From NCBI GenBank assembly GCA_902764875.1, contig CACWXP010000005.1:62001-126000 (forward strand): 64,000 nucleotides of DNA, read 5' to 3'. Position numbers and translations under genes: made by a program. The notes under the pieces are model-generated. The model ran no database searches and had not been told where the DNA came from. It saw nothing but the letters and a program-made list of their open reading frames with translations. The stretch is from an uncultured Eubacteriales bacterium. Lineage in GTDB: Bacteria > Bacillota > Clostridia > Christensenellales > Aristaeellaceae. Positions 53,789 to 62,639 of this stretch are shown here, in pieces (position 1 is the first letter of the stretch; the number at the start of each line of letters is the position of its first letter).

Positions 53789-54544
53789 TTATAATCCGGA
53801 TTGATGACTTTGGCAGATTTTCGTTGATGACTTTGGCGTTCTTTCTCTCCAAGTCATGTTCCGGATTTTCAACGTTTTCAGATAGGTTTTCTGCTCCGGC
53901 GTGATCCGATAGCTCTCGACGGCCTTCTGGATCGCTTTGTTGTGCGACCAGGTATCCAGCCTGCGGTTTTCGATATACGGCAGAATCGCTTCATATTGTT
54001 TCGCCAGGGCCGTGGCAAAGTACCAGGCGATCATCATGTTGACATAGTATTCTTCCGACCGGATGGCCGCGACCATTTCCGGGTATGCCGGATCAAAGTC
54101 CTCATCCAGATAGTGCTCCATCAGCATCCCGATGCCGAAACGCACCGTATAGGTTTTCGCTGAGCCGATCCATTTCCGGATTTCATCGGGGAGTTCCGCC
54201 CGATGCTTTTTGAAAACCCGGGGAGACATCTGGTCGCAGGTAGCCCAGTTATCCACATAGGGCAGAAACCGGTTTAGTTCCCGGATGCACTTGCCGTAAT
54301 CCTTCATCCCGGAGAGGATGAACGCATGCAGCTGGTTCTCCTCAAAATACAGATGAGGCAGATCTTCCAGAAAAGCCCCGATCTCCTTCGAGGCGCCGTA
54401 TTGCTTTGCCAGTTTCCGCAGTTCCGGCGTGCGCACACCGATCATGCTCTCCGGTTTAACTGTCGGAATGATCGGAATCTGAAAATCCCGGTACTTCACA
54501 TCCTGCAACCGTTTCAGTTCTTCCCTGATCTCAGCAATGATCAT
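53789..54544 (-). CDS. AlkD-like DNA alkylation repair (HEAT-repeat) protein
   Basis: A 251-residue helical protein of the AlkD-like family: GVRTPELRKLAKQYG, LPYVDNWATCDQMSP, and the helix pairs of the HEAT-like fold. Family members remove or bind alkylated bases. The tail after residue 225 (MTWRERTPKSS...) does not look like the family and may be altered, since the gene ends next to the truncated AAA fragment. It overlaps the MATE gene by 14 bases and is probably co-transcribed with it. Confidence 0.88.
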   Translation of the reverse strand: MIIAEIREELKRLQDVKYRDFQIPIIPTVKPESMIGVRTPELRKLAKQYGASKEIGAFLEDLPHLYFEENQLHAFILSGMKDYGKCIRELNRFLPYVDNWATCDQMSPRVFKKHRAELPDEIRKWIGSAKTYTVRFGIGMLMEHYLDEDFDPAYPEMVAAIRSEEYYVNMMIAWYFATALAKQYEAILPYIENRRLDTWSHNKAIQKAVESYRITPEQKTYLKTLKIRNMTWRERTPKSSTKICQSHQSGL

Positions 54545-55916
54545 TCCTCATTTCCTCCCGGTCTTTGATCTTCATTTTTTTCCAGATCACATGAACCATC
54601 GTCATAAAGCACGCCGTGGCGCCGATTACCTGGCTGGCCAGTTCCGCCCAGAACACGCCGTAAACACCCAGTCCGATGTTGGGAAGCAGAAGCGTCAGCG
54701 GCGCCACCAGCACAATTTTCCGCAGCAGCGAGAAAAACAGCGCATACCGCGGATAGTTCAGCGCCACAAAGGTGGTCTGGCCGGCCTGCTGCAGGGCCAT
54801 GAAGGGAAAAGCCCCGAAGAAGATCCGGCCACAGACAACGGTTGTGCCGATCAGCTGCTCATCCGAAGTGAAAATCCGGATCAGAGGTTCCGGAACAAAC
54901 ATGACCAGCGCCCACATGACCACGTTGATGGCAAGACCGCTCAGAAAAGTGAACCGGATAGCTGCGGAAACCCGGGCATACTGTTTCGCGCCGTAGTTAT
55001 AGCTCATGACGCTCTGGCCGCCCATCACAATCCCGCTGTTCGGCAGGCTCATAATCTCCCGAAGGGAATTGATCAGGCTCATGGCCCCCACATAAACCGT
55101 GCTGAGTGCTCCGCCCCAGGTCTTCAGCATAATGTTCACAATCGCCTGGGTAATGCTGTTGGTCACCTTAAAGGTGAAGCCGGTAACCCCGAGGCGCACA
55201 ATCCGCTTCAGTTCATACCGGTCCAGATGCAGCCCCGTCAGCCGCAGGGCCGCTTTCCGGCCCCGGAGGAAGAAAAGCACCCACAGCGCGCTGACCGTCT
55301 GGGAAATCACCGTGGCCAGCGCGGCGCCCCGGATCCCCATGTTCAGCGTGTAAATCAGCAGCGGATCCAGCACAATGTTCAGTGCTGCCCCGATGATCAC
55401 CGTCATCATCCCGATCTTCGGGAACCCCTGTGCGCTGATAAAAGGATTCATTCCCAGGCTGATCAGCACGGGAATCGTTCCAAGCACATAAATCCTGAAA
55501 TATCCCATGGCCGCCGGCATCGTTTCATCATCGCCGCCCAGCCAGCGCAGAGTCAGCGGTGCCGTGAAGTACAGAAGCAGGGTCAGAACCGCCCCCGTGA
55601 GCAGAAGCATCGAGAAGGAGGTGCCCATGATCCGCTCGGCTTTTTCGTCTTCCTTTGCGCCCCGGGCGATGGTGGCCAGCGTTGCTCCGCCTGTGGAATA
55701 CAGGTTGGCAAAGGCGCCGATCAGCGTTATGAGAGGAAAGCAGATGCCCAGACCGGTCAGTGCCAACGTGCCGCCCTCCGCCATGTGACCGATATACATC
55801 CGATCCACAATGTTGTAAAGCACGTGAACAAACTCGGCCAGCATCATCGGCAGGCCGAGCCTCAGAATGATCAGGGACACCCTGCCCCTGGAAAAATCAC
55901 CCGATACCGGCGTCAT
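54531..55916 (-). CDS. MATE-family multidrug exporter
   Basis: A 461-residue protein with twelve helices and the MATE fold: PMMLAEFVHVLYNIVDRMYIGHM near the N terminus, the second half duplicating it. MATE proteins export cationic drugs or metabolites with Na+ or H+ exchange. The start (ATGACGCCGGTATCGGG) is kept because it opens the fold; no strong ribosome site is seen. It precedes the AlkD-like gene, with a 14-base overlap. Its substrate is unknown. Confidence 0.9.
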   Translation of the reverse strand: MTPVSGDFSRGRVSLIILRLGLPMMLAEFVHVLYNIVDRMYIGHMAEGGTLALTGLGICFPLITLIGAFANLYSTGGATLATIARGAKEDEKAERIMGTSFSMLLLTGAVLTLLLYFTAPLTLRWLGGDDETMPAAMGYFRIYVLGTIPVLISLGMNPFISAQGFPKIGMMTVIIGAALNIVLDPLLIYTLNMGIRGAALATVISQTVSALWVLFFLRGRKAALRLTGLHLDRYELKRIVRLGVTGFTFKVTNSITQAIVNIMLKTWGGALSTVYVGAMSLINSLREIMSLPNSGIVMGGQSVMSYNYGAKQYARVSAAIRFTFLSGLAINVVMWALVMFVPEPLIRIFTSDEQLIGTTVVCGRIFFGAFPFMALQQAGQTTFVALNYPRYALFFSLLRKIVLVAPLTLLLPNIGLGVYGVFWAELASQVIGATACFMTMVHVIWKKMKIKDREEMRNDHC

Positions 55917-55994
55917 CTGATTCCCTCATTCCCATGCCGCCCGTGATGTAAATGATCGCATGCCTCCGGCGTCAGCATTATTCTGACATGTTGC

Positions 55995-57440
55995 TCACTG
56001 AATTCCTTCCAGCGCCGTACCGTTCACATAAAGCGTATATCCGTTTCCGATCACGTTCGCCGGATCTCCTTCAAAGGAAGTGATGGAGGTATCCGCGGTC
56101 AGGGTCCAGGTGCTGGTGCTGTCCAGAATCACGCTGACGGTGCCGATGTCGGTGGACACGACGCTTTCCTTCGCGTTGACAATCTCTCCGCTGAAGGTTC
56201 CTTCAAAGGAAGATCCGTTCTGCAGCGTCAGCGTGAATTCGGCATTGTCGCCCACCAGGATCGTGCCGCTCAGCTTCTGACCGTCCGCAATCAGCTCCGC
56301 AATATTGCCCGCGCCGTTCCATCCGTCGTCGCAAACGGAGAGAAGCACGTCGCTGCCTTCATTCGCCAGTTCCACCCCGCTCAGGGTAATCACCGCGTGG
56401 GTGTTCGTCACGTGGAACATATGCCCGCTCAGGCTGGTCAGGCTGCCGCCGGCCATCGTAAAGGCGGAAGTACCGCTGTCCGCGTCGCCGCTCATGGACT
56501 GATAGATCATGATCGTGTCCAGGAAGGTGGCGTTTCCGTTGCACTGGGTGTTGCTGGCCGTCAGGTCGCAGTTCTCCAGCGTAATGCTGTTCTTTCCTTC
56601 AATGCAAACGCCTTCCGACAGGTTGGAAACCAGCGCCGCGTTCTTCACGGTGATGTCCGCAGTGGAATAAATCGCCGGAGAGCCCAGTCCGTTCGTAGTG
56701 TAACTGCCGCCGTCGACGACCACGGTGCCGCCGCCCCGGTCGGTGCGGATCGCCGCGGAAGACCGGCCGGATGTGTTGACGGTCAGGTTGCTGGCATAGG
56801 TAACTCCGCCGCCGGTGGTCATAATGCCGCCGGAGCCGTCTCCGGTGGTGGTAATCACCGTATCCGAAATGATCACCGTGGTTCCGTCGCCTTCCGCGCC
56901 GTTTCTGCCGCCGTTTCCGCCGTAGGAGAACACGCCGTTCGCCCCGGAAGCGGAGGTCTCAATCGTGCCGCCGGTAATCGTGGTCATGGATCCGCCCATC
57001 ACCAGCAGCCCGGCGTTCAGGCCGTAGAAGTTGCAGTTATCCCCGCCGTCGGAATTTCCGGTCTTGGTCACCGTCGGATTGCTGATCGTCACCGCATCCG
57101 CGGTGTTCACGATCAGGGCGCTTTCATCCGCGGTGTCGGAGACATACGTTCCGTCCGCCAGTTCGGCCGCTTCCGTCACTTCCGTGGCCGCGGCATATTC
57201 AAAGGAAGAAGTGCTTCCTCCGGGAGGCGTTCCGCCGCCGAATCCACCGCCTTCACCGTCCGGTTTTTCCGGAGGCTGTCCGTTTTCTCCGCCGGGAGGT
57301 GTCATATCCCCGTCAGGCTTTTCCGGTGGCTGACCGTTTTCTCCGCTCGGAGGCGCAGACGGCGCCCCGTTCTCTTCGGCTATCGCCGCCGTGCTGAACA
57401 TCATGGCCAGAATCAGTAAAACACAAAACATCTTTTTCAT
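55995..57440 (-). CDS. Secreted beta-helix/carbohydrate-binding-like protein
   Basis: A 481-residue exported protein: signal peptide MKKMFCVLLILAMMFSTAAIA, then a Pro/Gly-rich linker with a repeated GENGQPPEKPDG unit, then about 400 residues rich in Gly, Thr, Ser and Asn arranged as short beta-strand repeats, as in right-handed beta-helix proteins (TITGGTIETSASG, VVVDGGSYTTNG, SITLENCDL). No lipobox, LPXTG or transmembrane anchor is seen. It may bind glycans or act as an adhesin. The two-component system, histidine phosphatase and another repetitive secreted protein lie close by. Confidence 0.75.
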   Translation of the reverse strand: MKKMFCVLLILAMMFSTAAIAEENGAPSAPPSGENGQPPEKPDGDMTPPGGENGQPPEKPDGEGGGFGGGTPPGGSTSSFEYAAATEVTEAAELADGTYVSDTADESALIVNTADAVTISNPTVTKTGNSDGGDNCNFYGLNAGLLVMGGSMTTITGGTIETSASGANGVFSYGGNGGRNGAEGDGTTVIISDTVITTTGDGSGGIMTTGGGVTYASNLTVNTSGRSSAAIRTDRGGGTVVVDGGSYTTNGLGSPAIYSTADITVKNAALVSNLSEGVCIEGKNSITLENCDLTASNTQCNGNATFLDTIMIYQSMSGDADSGTSAFTMAGGSLTSLSGHMFHVTNTHAVITLSGVELANEGSDVLLSVCDDGWNGAGNIAELIADGQKLSGTILVGDNAEFTLTLQNGSSFEGTFSGEIVNAKESVVSTDIGTVSVILDSTSTWTLTADTSITSFEGDPANVIGNGYTLYVNGTALEGIQ

Positions 57441-57565
57441 CGCATCAGAACCGCCTTTCTTTGCTCAGTGCCGGTTTCTTTCCCCCGGCAGCTGTTATTA
57501 TCCGCGGTATCCTTGAAAAAACATTGAACGTCCACAGCAATGACAAATTACGCTGAAATCCGTTC

Positions 57566-58117
57566 TCAGATCAGCCGGATCATTTTGCAGTTTACAATTC
57601 CCGGTGTCCAGAAATCTTCTCTGGGAAGTTTCCGGATCTGGCTGATGATGCTCAGGTTCATGGCCCCGTGGCCGACAATCAGTACATCTTTTCCTTCTTT
57701 TATCAGAGGATCAATGACTTCCCGGAGAAAACTCCCGGTTCGTGCGAACAGTTCGTCAAAGGTCTCCGCTCCGCCCACGGAACGGGTATAGGCCTCCGGA
57801 TGCTGAAAAATGACATTGACCGGGCAGTCCGGGATGCTGAAGCTGTTTTCAGTCCCTTCATATTCGCCGAAACTCATTTCCCGCAGCCGGTCGTCCGTCC
57901 GGATCGGAATATGCCGTCCCCGGAGCACGATTTCAGCTGTTTCCCTGGCCCGGATCAGCGGTGAACAGTAGCATATGTCCAGCGGAACATCCATATATTC
58001 CTCCCGGGCCGCTTCCGCCATGCGCCTTCCCTCTTCATTCAGCGGGATATCCGTCCGGCCCTGCAGTTTGTGACGGTCGTTCCAGTCCGTCCGGCCATGC
58101 CGCATAATATATAGCAT
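57566..58117 (-). CDS. Histidine phosphatase (phosphoglycerate mutase-like)
   Basis: A 183-residue cytosolic phosphatase: N-terminal RHGRTDWN with the phospho-acceptor histidine, SPLIRARETAE with arginine ligands, catalytic glutamate in REMSFGEYEG, and GHGAMNLS with the second histidine. It belongs to the cobalamin-phosphatase/GpmB-like branch. Substrate unknown. Confidence 0.92.
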   Translation of the reverse strand: MLYIMRHGRTDWNDRHKLQGRTDIPLNEEGRRMAEAAREEYMDVPLDICYCSPLIRARETAEIVLRGRHIPIRTDDRLREMSFGEYEGTENSFSIPDCPVNVIFQHPEAYTRSVGGAETFDELFARTGSFLREVIDPLIKEGKDVLIVGHGAMNLSIISQIRKLPREDFWTPGIVNCKMIRLI

Positions 58118-58190
58118 CCCAACCTCCTGAGTTCCGGTTTTTTCCGCTTCACAGGATGTCTCCGTATTTCATTCCTGTTTAAACCGCTTT

Positions 58191-59498
58191 TCAGGCGTTC
58201 AGTGTCACCGTAAACGTTGTTCCTTTTCCTTCTTTGCTTTCCACGGAAATCTTCCCGTGGTGTGTGTCCACGATGGATCGGGCAATCGCCAACCCAAGGC
58301 CGTGACCGCCCGTTTCGCTGCCGTGGGCCGGATCCGCCCGCCAGAAGCGGTCAAAGATCTTTTCCTGATCCTCCGGCGCGATGGGATTTCCCGTGTTAAA
58401 CACGCGGATCTCCCGCTGTTTGCCCCGGGCGTTCAGGCTGATCCGGATCTGTCCGCCTTCGTCCGAATATTTCAGCGCGTTGGAAAGAAGAATCACCGCC
58501 AGCTGCTTGATCATTTCCTCGTTGCCGTTGCATTCGATCCCGTCCGGAATGTCGTATTCCAGGATTTTTCCGGCCTCATAAACCGTGCTTTCAAAAGGAA
58601 GCACGACGTCCAGCAGCGCGTGGCTCAGGTCAAAGGGTTTCATTTCAATACCCTTTTCCTGCCGGTCCAGCCGGGCCAGCGTCAGCAGATTCCGCACAAG
58701 GCTGTCCGTCCGCCGGACTTCGCTGCGGATATAGCCCAGGTATTCGTTCTGCCCGATCTCCTGCTCCAGCACCTCCGCGTTGGCGGAAATCACAGCCAGC
58801 GGCGTCTTCAGCTCGTGGCTGGCGTCGGATACAAACTGCTTCTGCCGCACAAAAGCTTCCTCCACCGGCCGCACCATACGGCGGATCAGCAGCCAGGCCA
58901 GCAGGGAAAGCAGCACGCAGGCGGCGGCCGTTACCAGAATCACGGAGCGAAGCGTACTCTCGGCGGAAAGGTAATCCAGTCGCGCGTCCAGCACCAGCAC
59001 CTTTGTCTCGTCGTTTTTGTTCGTTTTCCGGTAAAACTGCGTTCCGATCCTGCCGCTTTCCTTGCCTTCGGCCAGAACGGCTTCCACCATCTCGGCAATC
59101 TGCCCGTCCGAATACAGATCCGTTCTTTCGGAGGACCAGGACGCCACCGTTCCGTCCTCGTTCAGGGTAATCGAATAGGAGTTGCCCAGTTCCGCGGCAG
59201 CGGCGTCCCGTCCGTTGCGGATCTCCGGCGGCTGCCCTTTGTCTTTGGGCCAGCTTTTTTCCGATTCGTGTTTCTTCTTTCCGTCGTCGTCCGGTTTTTT
59301 ACCGTCGTCGTCCGGCTTTGACATTTCCCCGCGGCCGGGATTCCCGTTCTTCTCCGCCAGCGCAGAAAGAGAGTTCTCCGCCTGAGCGGCAATATTCCGC
59401 TGGGTGGACAGGTGAATGGCCAGCACAATCCCGACGGATACGACAACCAGCACGGCGATTACCAGGAAGGTCATGCGAAACCGAAGGCGTCTGATCAT
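58191..59498 (-). CDS. Sensor histidine kinase
   Basis: A 435-residue kinase: membrane helices at about 8-28 and 186-206 around an extracytoplasmic sensor domain with a repeated DDDGKK linker (60-80), then HisKA with His228 in SDASHELKTPL, and HATPase_c with NALKYSDEGG, DRFWRADPAHGSETGGHGLGL. The ATG overlaps the regulator stop by four bases (ATGA) and has GGAGGA upstream; a longer frame to 59780 would only be an unlikely extension across the regulator gene. Confidence 0.95.
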   Translation of the reverse strand: MIRRLRFRMTFLVIAVLVVVSVGIVLAIHLSTQRNIAAQAENSLSALAEKNGNPGRGEMSKPDDDGKKPDDDGKKKHESEKSWPKDKGQPPEIRNGRDAAAAELGNSYSITLNEDGTVASWSSERTDLYSDGQIAEMVEAVLAEGKESGRIGTQFYRKTNKNDETKVLVLDARLDYLSAESTLRSVILVTAAACVLLSLLAWLLIRRMVRPVEEAFVRQKQFVSDASHELKTPLAVISANAEVLEQEIGQNEYLGYIRSEVRRTDSLVRNLLTLARLDRQEKGIEMKPFDLSHALLDVVLPFESTVYEAGKILEYDIPDGIECNGNEEMIKQLAVILLSNALKYSDEGGQIRISLNARGKQREIRVFNTGNPIAPEDQEKIFDRFWRADPAHGSETGGHGLGLAIARSIVDTHHGKISVESKEGKGTTFTVTLNA

Positions 59499-60175
59499 GT
59501 CTCTTCCTCCAGGGAATATCCCAGTCCGCGGGTGGCCCGGATCTTCATCCGGCTGCCGATGAAACTCAGTTTCTTGCGCAGGAACGAAACGTATACTTCC
59601 AGGTTGTTGTATTCCGCATCGCTTTCCAGGCCCCATACCTTGTCCTGCATCGTTTCCTTTGTCAGGATCTGCGCCGGATTGCGCAGAAACAGCTCCATCA
59701 GCTGGTATTCCTTCGCGCCGAGTTTGATTTCCGCGCCGCTCTCCGTGTTCCGGAGTTTTGCGTCTTTCTGTTCCAGACAAATATCTCCGTAGGACAGGGT
59801 CATGATCGGGGTGCGATTTCCCCGGCGGGTGATCGCGTGCAGGCAGCTGACCAGTTCCGCGGACTCAAAGGGTTTGGGCAGGTAATAATCCGCGCCGCTG
59901 TCCAGTCCGGTCAGCCGGTCCTCCAGCGACGCCCGGGCGGTCAGCATCAGCACCGGGGTTGAAATCTTTTCCTTTCGAAGCTCCCGCAGCACGGAAAAGC
60001 CGTCCATCCCGGGAAGCATCACGTCCAGGATGATGGCGTCGTATTCGCTGCTCAGTGCCCAGTCCAGCCCGTCGGTCCCGGTATAAACAGGATCCACCGT
60101 CATCCGTTCCTTTTCCAGCAATTTGCAGATGGCTGCAGACAGATTCCGCTCATCTTCCACCAGTAATACCCGCAT
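59495..60175 (-). CDS. OmpR/PhoB-type response regulator
   Basis: A 226-residue regulator: receiver domain with phospho-acceptor Asp51 (AIILDVMLPGMDG), conserved Thr and Lys in MLTARAS and YLPKPFES, and a winged-helix DNA-binding domain (LGAKEYQLMELFLRNP, TRGLGYSLE). GGAGGT lies before the ATG; an earlier ATG 18 codons upstream lacks a site. It forms a pair with the kinase and probably controls the repetitive secreted protein gene just upstream, though that is inference. Confidence 0.96.
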   Translation of the reverse strand: MRVLLVEDERNLSAAICKLLEKERMTVDPVYTGTDGLDWALSSEYDAIILDVMLPGMDGFSVLRELRKEKISTPVLMLTARASLEDRLTGLDSGADYYLPKPFESAELVSCLHAITRRGNRTPIMTLSYGDICLEQKDAKLRNTESGAEIKLGAKEYQLMELFLRNPAQILTKETMQDKVWGLESDAEYNNLEVYVSFLRKKLSFIGSRMKIRATRGLGYSLEEET

Positions 60176-60233
60176 ATTGCACCTCCGTTCTCTGTTCGAA
60201 TCATACCACAGGAAACCCTCGGGCAGCAAGAAG

Positions 60234-60262
60234 GGACTCCCGGAAAAGCTCCGGGAGTCCGT
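60234..60262 (-). terminator. Hairpin between the repetitive protein gene and the regulator
   Basis: GGACTCCCGGA, loop GCTTT, TCCGGGAGTCC: an 11-bp stem followed by CTTCTTG, a poor T-run. It is probably a partial terminator, about 60 bases before the regulator start. Confidence 0.6.
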
Positions 60263-60272
60263 GGACTCAGGT

Positions 60273-60878
60273 TCAGGTCGTGCCAGCGCTGTCGGTGGAG
60301 CTCTCCGTGCTCTGCTGCAGCGTCGCCAGGCTGTTCAGATAGTTGATGATCGCGTCATAAACGTCCTGTGAAATCACGTTCTCTTTCAGCAGCTGATCCA
60401 GATCAAGCCCTGCACCGGATTTCCCCGTGCGCCCGTTTTTCGCGTTGTCGTGTTTCCGGTTTCCCCCGTTCTGCCCGGGTGTCTGCGGCTGTGGTGCATT
60501 CTGCTCCGGCGTCTGCGGCTGCTGGCCGTTCTGGTCGGGTGTCTGCGGCTGCTGACCGTTCTGGTTCGGCGTCTGCGGCTGCTGACCGTTCTGGTTCGGC
60601 GTCTGCGGCTGCTGACCGTTCTGGTCCGGCGCCTGCTGTTGCTGACCGTTCCGGCCGGGCTTCTGTCCGTGGCCCGGCTTCTGTTGCGGCGCGGCCTGAT
60701 TGTTCCGGTTGTTGCGGGTGGCAGACGCCACCGCGTCCGTCGTTTCGGTTGTCGTTTCGGTCGTCGTTTCCGTCGTTGCCGTTGTCTCTGTCGTTTCCGT
60801 TGATTCCGCCATTGCGGGCAGGGATAACGCACAGATCAGCAGCGCGGCCGCCAGGGTCATCGTCAGTATTCTTTTCAT
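60273..60878 (-). CDS. Secreted repetitive Gln/Asn/Pro-rich protein
   Basis: A 201-residue exported protein: signal peptide MKRILTMTLAAALLICALSLPAMA, a Thr/Glu-rich stretch of ETT repeats, a basic NNRNN/GHGQKPGRNG segment, then six tandem 10-residue units of the type QNGQQPQTP[ND] and a C-terminal segment with a short helix (LDLDQLLKENVISQDVYDAIINYLNSL). No enzyme domain is seen. Such proteins are usually surface or matrix proteins. The C-terminal helix resembles a short SHOCT-like segment but I cannot confirm it. Confidence 0.7.
   Translation of the reverse strand: MKRILTMTLAAALLICALSLPAMAESTETTETTATTETTTETTTETTDAVASATRNNRNNQAAPQQKPGHGQKPGRNGQQQQAPDQNGQQPQTPNQNGQQPQTPNQNGQQPQTPDQNGQQPQTPEQNAPQPQTPGQNGGNRKHDNAKNGRTGKSGAGLDLDQLLKENVISQDVYDAIINYLNSLATLQQSTESSTDSAGTT
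60481..60660. repeat. Six tandem 30-bp coding repeats
   Basis: Units start at 60481, 60511, 60541, 60571, 60601 and 60631, each near GTCTGCGGCTGCTGACCGTT in the plus direction, with increasing divergence at both ends. They are in frame, encoding ten residues each, so copy number could change without breaking the gene. Confidence 0.9.
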
Positions 60879-61050
60879 GGTTCAACCTCCGTTTCTTTTG
60901 CTCCGTTTTTTTCGGTCTGTCCTCAGGTTCTGTTTCTGATGACGGTGCAAGCATAATCGATAAAGCTTGATTGAAGATTGAAAAAACACATCTTATAGAA
61001 GCTGCCTGCTGTTTTCTTCCTTTGACAAATCATTCAACCATAACCGGTAT

Positions 61051-62244
61051 TCATTGCGTGACCTGCTTCTTTTTGGCGTTCCTGCCAAGCAAAATCAGCG
61101 AAACAATCAGCACCAGCGGGAATATGCTTCCGGCCAGCATACCGAATTGCAGGCTGTCGCCTGCCTGCTGGGAAACCGTGCCGACCAGACTTGGCCCGAA
61201 TGCGCCGCCCAGATCACCGGCCATGGCAAGAAAAGCGAACAGCGCAGTACCGCCCCGGGGAAGACGTGGGGACGTGATGCTGATCGTGCCCGGCCACATG
61301 ATGCCAACAGAAAACCCGCAGAAAATACAGCCGATCAGTCCCAGGACAGGACTGGAAGACAGGGACGCCAGCAGATAGCAGCACAGACACAGGATACCGG
61401 AACCGATCATATAATGATTCAGATTGATCTTAGCGCCGTATTTTCCGTAAATCACCCGGCTGATCCCCATAGTCACCGCGAACATGCAGGGGCCGATCAG
61501 GTCACCTATGGATTTTGAGAAACCAAGCGCCGCCTCCGTATAAGCCGAGGCCCACTGCGCCATGGCCATTTCTGACGCTCCTGCGCAGACCATCAGCAGG
61601 ATCGATACCCAGAACAGCGGCTTCCTGAACAGCTGCCCGATAGTCATTCCCTTGCCTTCCTCCGTCAGATGCTCAATCGGGCATGTGGCAAAGTTGAAGA
61701 TGTTGTACAGCGGGATCAGTGCCCACACGCATGCAAGAATCCGCCAGCTGCCGATTCCAAAGACCGTGAAAAAGACAGATGACAGTAGAATGACGCCGAC
61801 AGATCCCCAGCAGTAGAAGGAATGCAGCAGGCTCATGACCGCTTCCTTATGGTCGAAAGGACAGGCTTCCACAATGGGGCTGCACAGCACCTCGATCAGT
61901 CCGCTGCCGATGGCGTATACAATGACGCAGGTAATAATGCCCGCAAAGGGATCGGCGCACAGATCCGGGATGAAAGCCAGTCCGACCAGACCGAGGACAG
62001 ACGCCACCTCTGACGCAACCACACTCTTTCGATAACCAATTTTATCCACAAACCTGGCGCAGAATATATCCACCACCAGCTGGGTAAAGTAAAACGCGGT
62101 GGAGATCAGGGCGATTCTGCCCAGCGAGATGCCGTAATCGGCGTGGAATTTCAGGAACAGCAGCGGTGCGAAATTCGCCGCGATGGCCTGGGTGATAAAG
62201 CCCAGGTAACAGGCTTTCAGAGTCTTTTGGTAATTCTTCTTCAC
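61051..62244 (-). CDS. MFS transporter
   Basis: A 397-residue major facilitator with twelve helices, cytoplasmic loop RFVDKIGYRKSVVASEVA between helices 2 and 3 (motif A-like), and a long loop between helices 6 and 7 (CPIEHLTEEGKGMTIG). It starts with GTG (62242-62244) preceded by GGAGGA six bases upstream; the only nearby ATG is out of frame. Substrate unknown; the overall look is of the sugar/organic-solute group. Confidence 0.88.
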   Translation of the reverse strand: MKKNYQKTLKACYLGFITQAIAANFAPLLFLKFHADYGISLGRIALISTAFYFTQLVVDIFCARFVDKIGYRKSVVASEVASVLGLVGLAFIPDLCADPFAGIITCVIVYAIGSGLIEVLCSPIVEACPFDHKEAVMSLLHSFYCWGSVGVILLSSVFFTVFGIGSWRILACVWALIPLYNIFNFATCPIEHLTEEGKGMTIGQLFRKPLFWVSILLMVCAGASEMAMAQWASAYTEAALGFSKSIGDLIGPCMFAVTMGISRVIYGKYGAKINLNHYMIGSGILCLCCYLLASLSSSPVLGLIGCIFCGFSVGIMWPGTISITSPRLPRGGTALFAFLAMAGDLGGAFGPSLVGTVSQQAGDSLQFGMLAGSIFPLVLIVSLILLGRNAKKKQVTQ

Positions 62245-62359
62245 AGCATTTCCTCCTCGAAACTTTCGACTGCTTTTGAATTATATCCCGTTTATAATTG
62301 TTCTTCATTAGACAGAATACCATATTCATAGTACAATATTCCAGCAGGGAATTCATCAG

Positions 62360-62536
62360 TCTCCGATTTCTTACGTGATTGAGTTCCGTCTGAAACAGGC
62401 GGCAAAACTGCTCACTTCAACCGAAAAAACCATCGCCGGGATCGCGGAAGAAACCGACTTTGAAAGCTCAGCATATTTTTGCCGGAAATTCAAGGAGCTA
62501 TATGGGATAACGCCAAAGGCTTATCGAAACAAATAA
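62360..62536 (+). pseudogene. AraC-family regulator remnant (C-terminal HTH only)
   Basis: A 58-residue open stretch, without start codon or ribosome site: YVIEFRLKQAAKLLTSTEKT, then the second AraC helix-turn-helix (IAGIAEETDFESSAYFCRKFKELYGITPKAYR) and a stop. The first HTH and any N-terminal domain are missing. It is the 3' end of a decayed regulator gene that probably controlled the divergent MFS transporter gene. Confidence 0.8.
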
Positions 62537-62639
62537 CATAAATCTCTGCGGATACTGCAGCAACATGGCGAAAGCCGGGATGAATCCGAAGACGCTGCAG
62601 TATCTGATGGAACATTCGGACATTAGCGGTGTGGAGGCT

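Noticed and set aside
60481-60660. CRISPR-like repeat array
   Set aside because: The repeats are head to tail with no spacers, in frame and coding for QNGQQPQTP units.
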